Of a stretch of 64,000 bases of DNA, positions 38,612 to 46,930 are shown piece by piece. The DNA comes from an uncultured Gammaproteobacteria bacterium (lineage in GTDB: Bacteria; Pseudomonadota; Gammaproteobacteria; Pseudomonadales; Pseudohongiellaceae). Within the stretch, counting starts at the first letter, position 1; each line of letters opens with the position of its first letter. Where the stretch lies: positions 27,020-91,019 of the forward strand of contig CAILUG010000047.1 of assembly GCA_903837345.1 (NCBI GenBank), written 5' to 3'. The notes under the pieces were generated by a model. It ran no database searches and had not been told where the DNA came from. It was given only the letters and a program-made list of their open reading frames with translations. Made by a program: the position numbers and the translations under genes.

Positions 38612-40002
38612 GCATCACGCTGCACTGGTTCCGCACTGATCTGCGGGTAACCGACAATCCTGGATTGGCAGCTGCACAGGGCGCGGGTTTGCCGGTAGTC
38701 GGGCTCTACATTGCTACCCCAGGCCAATGGCACACACATGATGATGCGCCGATCAAGCTGGATTTCTGGCGTCGCAACTTGCAGGCGCTGGAAGCATCCC
38801 TGAAGCATTACGGTATCCCGCTGCTCTGTCTGCAGGTTGATTCCTATCGCGACGTGCCAGCATGCTTCGAACAGCTGCTGACAGCCCTGAAAGTGGCAGA
38901 ACTGCATTGCAACACCGAATATCCGCTCAATGAGCGCAGACGTGATGAGGCAGTGGCGGTGGCGTGTCAACAGCTCGGTGTACGCATGCAGCAGCATGTT
39001 GACCAGGTTTTGACAGAGCCGGCGAGTCTGCTCAACAAGAGTGGCCAGCTGTTCAAGGTATTCACTCCCTATGCGCGGGCGGTGCGCGAACGGTTGCCAC
39101 CTTCATTGGGGTTGCAAGAGATCCGGATACAGCCATTGACGCAAATACCTGCCTTGCCATTTGCGAAAAGCGTATCCGCACTCACTTTCCCCAATGCCGA
39201 ACATGCGTGGACTGCACTTTGGCCTGCAGGAGAGCAACATGCGAAGCAGCGCCTCAATGAGTTCTGCCAGCAACGCATCGGGCACTACAAGGTGCAGCGC
39301 GATTTTCCTGCCGTTGAGGGTACCAGCACAATTTCCCCTTATCTGGCAGCGGGAGTGTTGTCGATCCGCCAGTGCTGGCAAACAGCGCAAGCGTGGCAGG
39401 ATGGCAGCGGTGTTTTCACCTGGCAGAATGAACTGCTCTGGCATGATTTCTACAAGTACATCACGTGGCACTACCCGCATGTTTGCCGGCACCAGCCCTG
39501 GAAGAGCGATGTTGGCCATGTGCCATGGCGGCATGACCGGCATGAGTTCGAACAGTGGTGTGCAGGTCGCACCGGCATTCCGGTAATTGATGCAGCCATG
39601 AAGCAGCTGTTGCAGACGGGCTGGATGCACAACCGGCTGCGCATGATTGCGGCAATGTTTCTCACCAAGCAATTGCTGATTGACTGGCGCTGGGGCGAGC
39701 GCTGGTTTATGCAACATCTGGTCGATGGAGACTTTGCTGCCAACAATGGCGGCTGGCAGTGGAGTGCATCAACCGGTACAGACGCAGTGCCTTATTTCCG
39801 CATCTTCAACCCGGTGACGCAGTCGCAACGTTTTGACAGGGAGGGCACATTCATTCGTCGATATTTGCCGGAACTGGCTGACCTGGACAATGCCGCAGTA
39901 CATGAGCCGGGATTATTGCGACCAGCCGGCTACCCGCAGCCACTGATTGATCTGGCCTTCGGACGTGCGCGGGCTTTGCAGGCGTTCAAACGCATTCAAT
40001 AA
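38608..40002 (+). CDS. phrB: Deoxyribodipyrimidine photolyase (class I)
   Basis: A 464-residue photolyase/cryptochrome-family protein. The N-terminal antenna domain begins ITLHWFRTDLRVTDNPGL. The FAD-binding helical domain includes WHDFYKYITWHYP, GRTGIPVIDAAMKQL, GWMHNRLRMIAAMFLTK and WRWGERWFMQHLVDGDFAANNGGWQW. The enzyme splits UV-made cyclobutane pyrimidine dimers using light. Length is as for E. coli PhrB. The GTG at 38608 overlaps the DUF523 gene stop. Confidence 0.95.
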   Translation: MSITLHWFRTDLRVTDNPGLAAAQGAGLPVVGLYIATPGQWHTHDDAPIKLDFWRRNLQALEASLKHYGIPLLCLQVDSYRDVPACFEQLLTALKVAELHCNTEYPLNERRRDEAVAVACQQLGVRMQQHVDQVLTEPASLLNKSGQLFKVFTPYARAVRERLPPSLGLQEIRIQPLTQIPALPFAKSVSALTFPNAEHAWTALWPAGEQHAKQRLNEFCQQRIGHYKVQRDFPAVEGTSTISPYLAAGVLSIRQCWQTAQAWQDGSGVFTWQNELLWHDFYKYITWHYPHVCRHQPWKSDVGHVPWRHDRHEFEQWCAGRTGIPVIDAAMKQLLQTGWMHNRLRMIAAMFLTKQLLIDWRWGERWFMQHLVDGDFAANNGGWQWSASTGTDAVPYFRIFNPVTQSQRFDREGTFIRRYLPELADLDNAAVHEPGLLRPAGYPQPLIDLAFGRARALQAFKRIQ

Positions 40003-40186
40003 ACCGGATTATCCACACCGCAGTTGCAGAACAGCCATTGGCAAACACAAAGCCAAAAAAGGCGAGATCAATATCGGCATCGTCTGCAAGAACCGCGAGG
40101 TGCTCACCGAGTGACCGCTGCAGCTGACGGACTTTCATGAATAAACCATGTGGAGGCTGCCGGCCTTGCCGGAAGAGCTGGCCCTT
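40003..40186. other. Gap after photolyase: possible gene remnant
   Basis: The 184 bases between the convergent photolyase and DUF4177 genes contain a plus-strand reading frame ending at 40114 that reads like protein (KKGEINIGIVCKNREVLTE). It has no start or other homology I can name. It could be a decayed gene tail or chance. No terminator was seen. Confidence 0.25.
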
Positions 40187-40381
40187 TCAACGTTTCCGTT
40201 TCAGTACCAGCACCAAACCCCTGGCAACATTGATTTGATAGTTGGGAACTGCACTTACCAGTTCCCACCCCATCCGGCCCAGATCATTGAGCAGGATTTC
40301 CAGCGGCTCAACTTTGACTGCGCCACTGAAAAAGCTGGTTTGCCTGTAATCAACGGTTTTGTATTCCCACTGGTCACTCAT
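40187..40381 (-). CDS. DUF4177 family small protein
   Basis: A 64-residue protein matching DUF4177: it starts WEYKTVDYR, has LNDLGRMGWELVSAVP in the middle and ends in a strand LVLVLKRKR. Family function is unknown. Its ATG overlaps the stop of the RHH gene (ATGA), so it is translationally coupled as the last gene of the SPFH-RHH-DUF4177 operon. Confidence 0.75.
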   Translation of the reverse strand: MSDQWEYKTVDYRQTSFFSGAVKVEPLEILLNDLGRMGWELVSAVPNYQINVARGLVLVLKRKR

Positions 40382-40590
40382 GATTCGTTGCTCTCGTTGT
40401 CATCTTCATCAGCATGTTCAACATGCGTCGTCACTTTCTGCACCAGCTTCACGCGGCCGCTTTTGACCAGCGAGTCGCGCAGAACATATTCGATTTGTGC
40501 GTTGAGACTGCGCAGGTCATCGTCGGCCCAGCGTTGCATCGCGGCGATAACATCTTCATTGATGCGCAGAGGATAGGATTTTTTTGCCAC
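40378..40590 (-). CDS. Arc-like ribbon-helix-helix protein
   Basis: A 70-residue protein with an Arc-type RHH DNA-binding domain. The strand KKSYPLRINEDVIAAMQRWADDD and helix segment LNAQIEYVLRDSLVKSG are typical. An acidic tail (HADEDDNESNES) follows. RHH dimers bind palindromic operators, and two dyads lie in the promoter of this operon (41490-41530), so autoregulation is plausible. The start is GTG at 40590 with AGGAAG upstream; a longer frame would run into the SPFH gene. It lies 14 bases after the SPFH gene. Confidence 0.75.
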   Translation of the reverse strand: MAKKSYPLRINEDVIAAMQRWADDDLRSLNAQIEYVLRDSLVKSGRVKLVQKVTTHVEHADEDDNESNES

Positions 40591-40604
40591 GAGTATGATG
40601 CTTC

Positions 40605-41474
40605 CTAGTAAAGACTGCCGGTGTTGATTACTGGCGAGGCGCGTTGGTCGCCACACAGCACTACCAACAGATTGCTCACCATGGCTGCTTTGCGTTCGGG
40701 GTCGAGCTCGACCACTTCCAGCTCCTTCAGCTGCTCCAGCGCAGAGTGAACAATGCTGACGGCGCCTTGCACGATGATCTTGCGGGCACCCAGCACGGCA
40801 CTGGCCTGTTGCCGTTGCAGCATGGCCTGCGCTATTTCCGGTGCATAGGCGAGGTGGCTAAGTCGTGCTTCCATCACTTCCACCCCGGCTTTCTGCAGGC
40901 GCTCATGCACTTCTGCCTTCAGCTTGTGCGCGATGTCGTTGCCATTGCTGCGCAGCGTCAGGCCTTTGGCATCGTCGCCGTGATCTTCATACGGGTAGCT
41001 TGTGGCAAGGTTGCGCAGCGCTGATTCGCTCTGGATGTTGACGTAGTTCTCGTAGTTGTCGACTTCAAACACCGCTTCAGCCGTATCGACTACACGCCAG
41101 ACAATCACAGCTCCGATTTCAATCGGGTTGCCGTTGGCATCGTTAACTTTCAGCTTGCCGCTTTCAAAATTGCGCACGCGCAGACTGATTTTTTGATGGC
41201 TGTAGAAGGGGTTGGCCCAGCGCAGGCCAGAGGTGCGATCGGTGCCGACATAGCGGCCGAACAACTGCAGCACCTTGCCCTGGTTCGGACCCACTTTGTA
41301 GAAGCCGACCAAGCAGAAGATGAAGACAGCAATGGCTGCCACCACAGACAACACTCGCAGTCCGGTTCCGATTGGCAGTCTGCCAATTGTGGCGATTGTG
41401 GCGATCTCCAGCACGAACAGGACAAGCAGAAGGGTCAAACCTGGCAGCGATTTGGCAGGAATTTCAGTGGTCAT
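40605..41474 (-). CDS. SPFH/Band 7 membrane protein
   Basis: A 289-residue protein. Two N-terminal transmembrane helices (residues about 8-27 and 38-58) are followed by an SPFH/Band 7 domain beginning GFYKVGPNQGKVLQLFGRYVG. It contains YVNIQSESALRNLATSYPYE and a helical part VHERLQKAGVEVMEARLSHLAYAPEIAQAML. Proteins of this family form membrane microdomain scaffolds or protease regulators. It is the first gene of the operon with RHH and DUF4177 genes. GGAG lies 5 bases before the ATG. The promoter with a dyad operator is described separately. Confidence 0.9.
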   Translation of the reverse strand: MTTEIPAKSLPGLTLLLVLFVLEIATIATIGRLPIGTGLRVLSVVAAIAVFIFCLVGFYKVGPNQGKVLQLFGRYVGTDRTSGLRWANPFYSHQKISLRVRNFESGKLKVNDANGNPIEIGAVIVWRVVDTAEAVFEVDNYENYVNIQSESALRNLATSYPYEDHGDDAKGLTLRSNGNDIAHKLKAEVHERLQKAGVEVMEARLSHLAYAPEIAQAMLQRQQASAVLGARKIIVQGAVSIVHSALEQLKELEVVELDPERKAAMVSNLLVVLCGDQRASPVINTGSLY

Positions 41475-41489
41475 TGGGGGTCTCCTTTG

Positions 41490-41545
41490 ACTTACTTGTT
41501 ATATGTAAGTGATATCTAATATATATCACTTTTATAAATTTGCAA
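41490..41545 (-). promoter_or_regulatory. Sigma-70-like promoter overlapped by dyad operator (SPFH operon)
   Basis: On the minus strand TTGCAA (41540-41545) and TATATT (41518-41523) are separated by 16 bases. Across the -10 box lies AGTGATAT-N7-ATATCACT (41508-41530), and just downstream is a second dyad, ACTTAC-N9-GTAAGT (41490-41510). This is typical of a repressed promoter. The repressor may be the RHH protein of the operon, but that is inference. Confidence 0.6.
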
Positions 41546-41664
41546 GCTTGGGCAAGTCCGCGCTGGTAGTGCCGGGTCGCAAGCGCAAAAAGTCAGCCAA
41601 AGGAGAGGGTTGATTTCATTTGCAGCTATAGGAGACTGGTCAGCCTTGGGAAAGGAGGTAAATC

Positions 41665-42063
41665 ATGTCGAACCAGCCAGCATTACAACTAGCGAGTACC
41701 TATTTGCGACTAGGCCCGGACGGCATGGCTGAAAAACTGCCGGTTGGACCGGATTTCTGGCCAAACCTGATCGCCGGCAAACTGGGAGATTTTCACCACG
41801 AATATCTGGTGACGATGTACACCTTCGACCAGAACTGGCCGAGCTGGGAAATTCATCCCAATGGTGACGAGATAGTTTTGCTGATCAGCGGCGCGTCAGA
41901 TTTGATTCTGGAGACGCCGCAAGGGAACCAGGTAATCGAAGTGCGACAACCAGGCGATTATGCATTCGTCCCGAAAGGCACCTGGCACACGGCCAATCCC
42001 CTGCAGCAAACAACCATGTTGTTCATTACTGCAGGAGAGGGCACCCGCAACAGAGCGCGGTGA
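41665..42063 (+). CDS. Cupin-domain protein
   Basis: A 132-residue single-cupin protein. The first cupin motif region is WEIHPNGDEIVLLISG and the second is PGDYAFVPKGTWHTANP, giving possible metal ligands His and Glu in motif 1 and His in motif 2. The role is unknown; small cupins are often sensors or simple isomerases or dioxygenases. GGAGG lies ideally before the ATG. Its stop directly abuts the stop of the convergent secreted-protein gene. Confidence 0.8.
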   Translation: MSNQPALQLASTYLRLGPDGMAEKLPVGPDFWPNLIAGKLGDFHHEYLVTMYTFDQNWPSWEIHPNGDEIVLLISGASDLILETPQGNQVIEVRQPGDYAFVPKGTWHTANPLQQTTMLFITAGEGTRNRAR

Positions 42064-42522
42064 TTATTTTTTGGGAGGAGCAGCAGCGGCAGCTGCGGCG
42101 CGTTTGGCGACCATTGGTGGTTGGGCACCACCGGGTCCGCCGCCGGGCATTCCTTCCATGGTTGTGTTCAGCGTCAGGCTGTCGCCGTCCAGTTTGCCGG
42201 TGTAGCTGATTACCATATCACCACCAGGACCTGGGCCGCCCGCAGGTGGTGTTATCTTGATCTTGAAGCTCACATCCTTGCCGTTAATCTTGCCATCGCT
42301 GATTGGCATCTCACCCATGCCCATCGCAGCCATGGCAGGCATGGACATGTTGCCTGACAACGCTCCAGCCGGTCCGGATTTCAGATTGAACACGATTTCC
42401 ATCGGGCCATTGGGGCCGCCATCGGCGGAGGCGTTCCATTTGCCACTGACTGCGTCTTGCGCATGCAGGGCGCCGGCGAACAAAGCAAAAGCAAATGCTG
42501 CGGTAAAGATGGTCTTTTTCAT
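42064..42522 (-). CDS. Small secreted protein, Gly/Pro/Met-rich
   Basis: A 152-residue protein with a clear signal peptide (MKKTIFTAAFAFALFAGALHAQ). The mature part is a beta-rich domain (GKWNASADGG, MEIVFNLKSGPAGALSGNMS, MVISYTGKLDGDSLTLNTTMEG) with Met/Gly/Pro-rich segments, and it ends in an Ala-Pro-Lys tail. I do not recognise a named family with certainty; the layout resembles small periplasmic proteins that report binding or hydrolysis effects. An AGGAG site precedes the ATG. It is on the same strand as, and downstream of, the RND permease (57 bases away), so it may be part of that operon. Confidence 0.6.
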   Translation of the reverse strand: MKKTIFTAAFAFALFAGALHAQDAVSGKWNASADGGPNGPMEIVFNLKSGPAGALSGNMSMPAMAAMGMGEMPISDGKINGKDVSFKIKITPPAGGPGPGGDMVISYTGKLDGDSLTLNTTMEGMPGGGPGGAQPPMVAKRAAAAAAAPPKK

Positions 42523-42579
42523 GTGAACTCCTTTTTATGTTGTTATTGACCCTTACAATTTCCTGAATGGACTCTATGC

Positions 42580-45500
42580 TCAGATGTGTGAGGCCGGGGC
42601 CTGTGGCGGCATTTCCTTGCCGGCTTCTTCGATCTGGAACACCTTGCCCAGTTTCTTCGCTACTGCCAATTGCATGTCGTCCATCAGCGTGTAAAACACC
42701 GGTACGATGAACAGGCTCACCACGGTGGAAACGATCAGGCCGCCCATGACTGCTACACCCATCGGTGCGCGGAAGCTTGGATCGCCGGCCCAGCCCATCG
42801 CCACCGGCAGCATGCCGGCACTCATCGCAATGGAGGTCATCACAATGGGGCGGGCGCGTTTGGCGCAGGAATCAAGTATTGCTTCCGTGCGAGGCAAGCC
42901 ATGGTCCCGTTGTGCCATGATCGCGTATTCCACCAGCAGGATGGAGTTCTTGGTCACAATTCCCATCAGCATCAGCAGACCGATCAGTGAATTGATGGCG
43001 AGTCCATAGCCGCCAATCAGCAGCGCCACAATTGCTCCCGCAGCCGATGGCGGCAATGCCGACAAAATCGTCAAAGGTTGCACAAACTTGTGGAACAGGA
43101 TCACCAACACCGCATAAATCGCGAATATGCCGATGATCATTGCAGTGCCAAAGCGCCCGAAGATTTCCTGGATGAACTTGGAGTCGCCGGTACGCATCGA
43201 CTGGACACCATCCGGCAGATTGCGAATTGCCGATGACGTTTCTATCCGTTTCAGGATGTCACCCAGCGGCAAGCCGTTGAGGTTGGCGCTGAGTGTGATA
43301 TTGCGGCTGCGATTTAAGCGGGTGATTTCGGCAGGTCCCGAGCCAAGACTTATATCAGCGACGTTGATCAAAGGTACCGGGCCAGCTGTGCCAAGTACGG
43401 TGAGCTGGCTGATGCGGTCGATGTCAGAGCGGGCCGCATCATTCAGACGCACCCGGATCGGAATCTGCCGGCTGTCGAGGTTGAACTTGGCCAGGCTGTT
43501 GCTGATGTCGCCGGAAGTGGCGACACGTGTTACCTGGCCGATCGCATCGGTGGTAACGCCGAGTGCGGCAGCACGTTCGGCATCAGGTCTGATCACGATT
43601 TCAGGTTTCTTCAGTGCAGCACTGCTGTTGACAGCGCCCAGGCCATCGATGGTACGCATTTCCTTTTCGACATTGGCAGCTGCCAGGTTCAGCAAATCGG
43701 AATTGTTGCCAACGAGTGTCAGCTGGAAGCGGTCACCACCACCGCCCGAGAATTGCACCTTGGCGCCGGCAATGGTCCGTACTGCCGTAGTGGCTTTGCG
43801 TTCGAAGTCCTGCTGCAAGGTCGTGATGCCTTTGGGGTTGTTCAACTGGATGGTGAGGCTGGCATTGCGGACCGCGCCGACCGAACCGCTGCTGCGCAAG
43901 CCATCGCCCGAACTGCCGTTGCCGACTGTGGTGTACACGCTTTTGACTTCAGGCATGGCAGCGATGATGTGGCGGGCTTCTTCAGCTACCCGCAAAGTGT
44001 CTTCAATGCGGGTGCCAGGCGGCAATTCCACCGACATTTGCGTGTAACCGTTGTTGCCGGCCGGTGCAAAACCGGTGGGCAGGAAACGGAACAATGACAA
44101 CATCAGCCCCAACACGATGCTGGAAACCAGTACCACCTTTCCGCGGTGCTGCAATACCCAGCGCACTTTCGCCAGATACCACTTGATCCAGCGGCTTTCC
44201 TTTTCCTCATGTTTGTGGGGCTTGAGCAAATAGGCTGCCATCATCGGGGTCAGCATGCGCGCCACCAGCAGCGAGAACAGCACGGCGATGGTCACCGTGA
44301 AGCCGAACGGACGGAAGAATTCGCCGGCAATGCTGCCCATGAAGGCCACCGGTATGAACACGGCACATATCGTCAGCGTGGTGGCAACCACGGCCAGACC
44401 AATCTCGATGGCGGCATCCATCGCCGCTTCACGCGGTTTCTTGCCCATGCGCAAATGCCGCACAATGTTTTCAACTTCCACGATGGCGTCATCCACCAGA
44501 ATCCCCACAACAAGGGTGAGAGCGACCAGGGTCAGGATGTTGAGTGTGAATCCGAACAGGTAGATCAGCCAGAACGTCGGGATGATTGACAGTGGCAATG
44601 CCGCAGCGGATATCAGGGTTGCCCGCCAGTCGCGCAGGAACAGCCACACCACAATAACCGCCAGGATGGCGCCTTCGATCAGCATCTCCATGGAAGCATT
44701 AAAGGAAGTCTGCACGTACTCGACGGTATTGTTTACTTCGGCAAATTTGACGTCCGGATACTGGACCTTCAGTTTTTCGACAACTTTGCGCGCATTTTTG
44801 GCGACATCCAGTGCGCTGGCACCCCAGGCGCGTACGATTTCAAAACCTACCACATCCTTGCCGTCCAGCAGCGCCATCTGGGTTTTTTCACTGGCCTGGT
44901 CGAGAACATTGGCCACGGTGTCAAGCCGGATACGGTGACCATCGGGCAGCAGGATTGGCAGCTCCTTGAGTTCCTGAACCGATTTGATCAGGCCGGTAGT
45001 GCGTACAGTTTGCGACAATCCGCCCAAACGTGCTTCACCACCCGGAAATTCCGATTCGATACGTTTGAGCTGGCGTGATACATCCGCTGCAGTCGTGTGC
45101 ATGGCAGCCAAACGGTCAGGATCAAGATCCACCCGGATTTCGCGATCAACACCGCCGACCCGTGTGAAGCGGCCGACACCCGGCACGGCAGTCAATGCCC
45201 GCGCCAGTTCCAGATCGACAAACCACGACAGTTCAGTATCAGTCATCTTGTCGGAAGCAACACTCCAGGTGACGATGGCGCCGCCGGCAGTTGTGTTGCG
45301 GGAGATGATCGGCTCATTGGCATCCTGTGGCAGCTCGGAGCGGATGCGGGTAATGGCATCGCGGACTTCATCCATTTTTTCGGTAATCTTGACACCGAAA
45401 GTAAACTGGATGGTGGTAGTGGAGGCGCCTTCACTTACGTTGGAACGCATTTCCTCAATGCCTGCCAGTGTGGCAAGAGAATCTTCCACCTTGCGGGTTA

Positions 45501-45687
45501 TTTCCGATTCCATCTGGGTAGGTGCTACCCCGGGATAGGTGACTGTTACAACAACTGCAGGGAATTCAACATCGGGCCGGTCCAGCACGCCGAGTTTGGG
45601 AAAACTGATGATGCCGGCAACCGTCAATGCAATGAACAGCATGATGACAGGTACAGGATTGCGGATGGACCAGGTGACAAAGTTCAT
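42580..45687 (-). CDS. RND efflux permease (HAE1 type)
   Basis: A 1035-residue inner-membrane proton-driven exporter. Twelve helices with two large periplasmic loops are arranged as in AcrB. The proton relay Asp pair is in GILVDDAIVEVENIVRH (TM4). Other conserved segments are VPVIMLFIALTVAGIISFPKL at the N-terminus, PAVVVTVTYPGVAPTQMES and MGIVTKNSILLVEYA near TM10. The adaptor gene is immediately upstream (1 base between genes). No outer-membrane factor is adjacent, so it must borrow one such as TolC. The substrate cannot be told. The C-terminal tail is short and ends PPQAPASHI. Confidence 0.93.
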   Translation of the reverse strand: MNFVTWSIRNPVPVIMLFIALTVAGIISFPKLGVLDRPDVEFPAVVVTVTYPGVAPTQMESEITRKVEDSLATLAGIEEMRSNVSEGASTTTIQFTFGVKITEKMDEVRDAITRIRSELPQDANEPIISRNTTAGGAIVTWSVASDKMTDTELSWFVDLELARALTAVPGVGRFTRVGGVDREIRVDLDPDRLAAMHTTAADVSRQLKRIESEFPGGEARLGGLSQTVRTTGLIKSVQELKELPILLPDGHRIRLDTVANVLDQASEKTQMALLDGKDVVGFEIVRAWGASALDVAKNARKVVEKLKVQYPDVKFAEVNNTVEYVQTSFNASMEMLIEGAILAVIVVWLFLRDWRATLISAAALPLSIIPTFWLIYLFGFTLNILTLVALTLVVGILVDDAIVEVENIVRHLRMGKKPREAAMDAAIEIGLAVVATTLTICAVFIPVAFMGSIAGEFFRPFGFTVTIAVLFSLLVARMLTPMMAAYLLKPHKHEEKESRWIKWYLAKVRWVLQHRGKVVLVSSIVLGLMLSLFRFLPTGFAPAGNNGYTQMSVELPPGTRIEDTLRVAEEARHIIAAMPEVKSVYTTVGNGSSGDGLRSSGSVGAVRNASLTIQLNNPKGITTLQQDFERKATTAVRTIAGAKVQFSGGGGDRFQLTLVGNNSDLLNLAAANVEKEMRTIDGLGAVNSSAALKKPEIVIRPDAERAAALGVTTDAIGQVTRVATSGDISNSLAKFNLDSRQIPIRVRLNDAARSDIDRISQLTVLGTAGPVPLINVADISLGSGPAEITRLNRSRNITLSANLNGLPLGDILKRIETSSAIRNLPDGVQSMRTGDSKFIQEIFGRFGTAMIIGIFAIYAVLVILFHKFVQPLTILSALPPSAAGAIVALLIGGYGLAINSLIGLLMLMGIVTKNSILLVEYAIMAQRDHGLPRTEAILDSCAKRARPIVMTSIAMSAGMLPVAMGWAGDPSFRAPMGVAVMGGLIVSTVVSLFIVPVFYTLMDDMQLAVAKKLGKVFQIEEAGKEMPPQAPASHI

Positions 45688-45688
45688 A

Positions 45689-46792
45689 TCAGTGAGTCTC
45701 CACGATGTTCACGAGATCACCGTCCTTGAGGAAGCCGGCACCGGTGGTGACGATGTTGGCACCGGGTTTGATACCCTCAAGTACTTCAATGTTGTTGCCT
45801 TCCAATATGCCGGTTTTTATCAGCTGGCGTCGCACTTTGTGGTCGGGTTGTACGACAAACACGTAGTTGTAACCGTCACTGCTTACAAGGCTGGCAAGCG
45901 GTATCAGCAGGGCTTCACTTTGGGTGTATTCAATGCGGCCACGTGCAAACATGCCGGGACGCAATGCCGAATCACCGGGGATATCGACATAGATCAGTCC
46001 GTTGTGGGTAAGGGGGTTGACGGTGGGAGACAAGACCCGGATCTTGCCGGTGTGCTCTGCACCATCAACACTGGTAATCATGACGGTCTGCCCCACTTTC
46101 AGCGATGGCATGCTGGTTTCCGGAATTTCACCGCGCCATTCAACGCGGCCCTGTCGCAACATGCGCAGCATTTCACCGCCGACCTGTGCAAGTTGCCCTA
46201 CGGAAACACTGCGGGTGGTAATGATGCCGGCATCGGGCGCCTTGATGATGGCAAACTGCAAACGCACCTTGGCGCCATCGAGATCGGCTTTGGCTGCATC
46301 GAGACGTGAATGTGCGGTTGCCGCATCACTGGCCAGGCGATCCAGGTCAGCCGTGGACAGCAGGTCTTTTGCATTGAGGGACTTGCCACGGTTGAACGCC
46401 AGGTCGGCATTGGTGACCAAGGCTTCATTCTGTTTGAGTCCAGCATCCTTGGAAGCCAGATCGGTTAGCAGTAACGCTGTCGACAGTTTTACCAGCGGTT
46501 GGCCGGCAGTGACAACATCACCAACGTCAACCAACACGGCTTCAACCCTGTATCCGCCCACTTCAGGCGAGATTACTACATCCTGCCAGGCATTAACGGT
46601 ACCATTGATGGTCAGATAGTGCCGAAACTGGCTGGTTTCGGCTTTGCCGGCATTTACAGTAAGACTGGCATCACCTTTCAGCTGGGTACCGCCCTTGTCC
46701 TGGGCCATGGCCAAAGGAGGGAGTAAAGCAACAAATGCCATGGCAGCCAAACGGGCCGCAGCTTTTCCGGCATTAAGAGACAACGCAAACAT
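45689..46792 (-). CDS. RND periplasmic adaptor (membrane fusion protein)
   Basis: A 367-residue adaptor with a signal peptide ending in LAMAQ. The central part has the barrel-sandwich halves flanking an alpha-hairpin: YRVEAVLVDVGDVVTAGQPLVKL first, and IIKAPDAGIITTRSVSVGQLA second. A beta-barrel and membrane-proximal domain complete it (VSSDGYNYVFVVQPDHKVRR). It links the RND permease encoded 1 base downstream to an outer-membrane channel. The gene is divergent from srkA, with about 138 bases between them where the promoters should lie; no operator was identified. Confidence 0.9.
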   Translation of the reverse strand: MFALSLNAGKAAARLAAMAFVALLPPLAMAQDKGGTQLKGDASLTVNAGKAETSQFRHYLTINGTVNAWQDVVISPEVGGYRVEAVLVDVGDVVTAGQPLVKLSTALLLTDLASKDAGLKQNEALVTNADLAFNRGKSLNAKDLLSTADLDRLASDAATAHSRLDAAKADLDGAKVRLQFAIIKAPDAGIITTRSVSVGQLAQVGGEMLRMLRQGRVEWRGEIPETSMPSLKVGQTVMITSVDGAEHTGKIRVLSPTVNPLTHNGLIYVDIPGDSALRPGMFARGRIEYTQSEALLIPLASLVSSDGYNYVFVVQPDHKVRRQLIKTGILEGNNIEVLEGIKPGANIVTTGAGFLKDGDLVNIVETH

Positions 46793-46930
46793 GGGGACAT
46801 CCAGGAATTATGACTGACGGGTCAGTTTATCACGGGCAGCGAAAACAAGCCCTCTTTTTTGAGGAAAATTCATTAAAGTTCCATGCTTTGTTACGTACTG
46901 CATTCCTGAATGGTTCAGACCTGTCAACTC

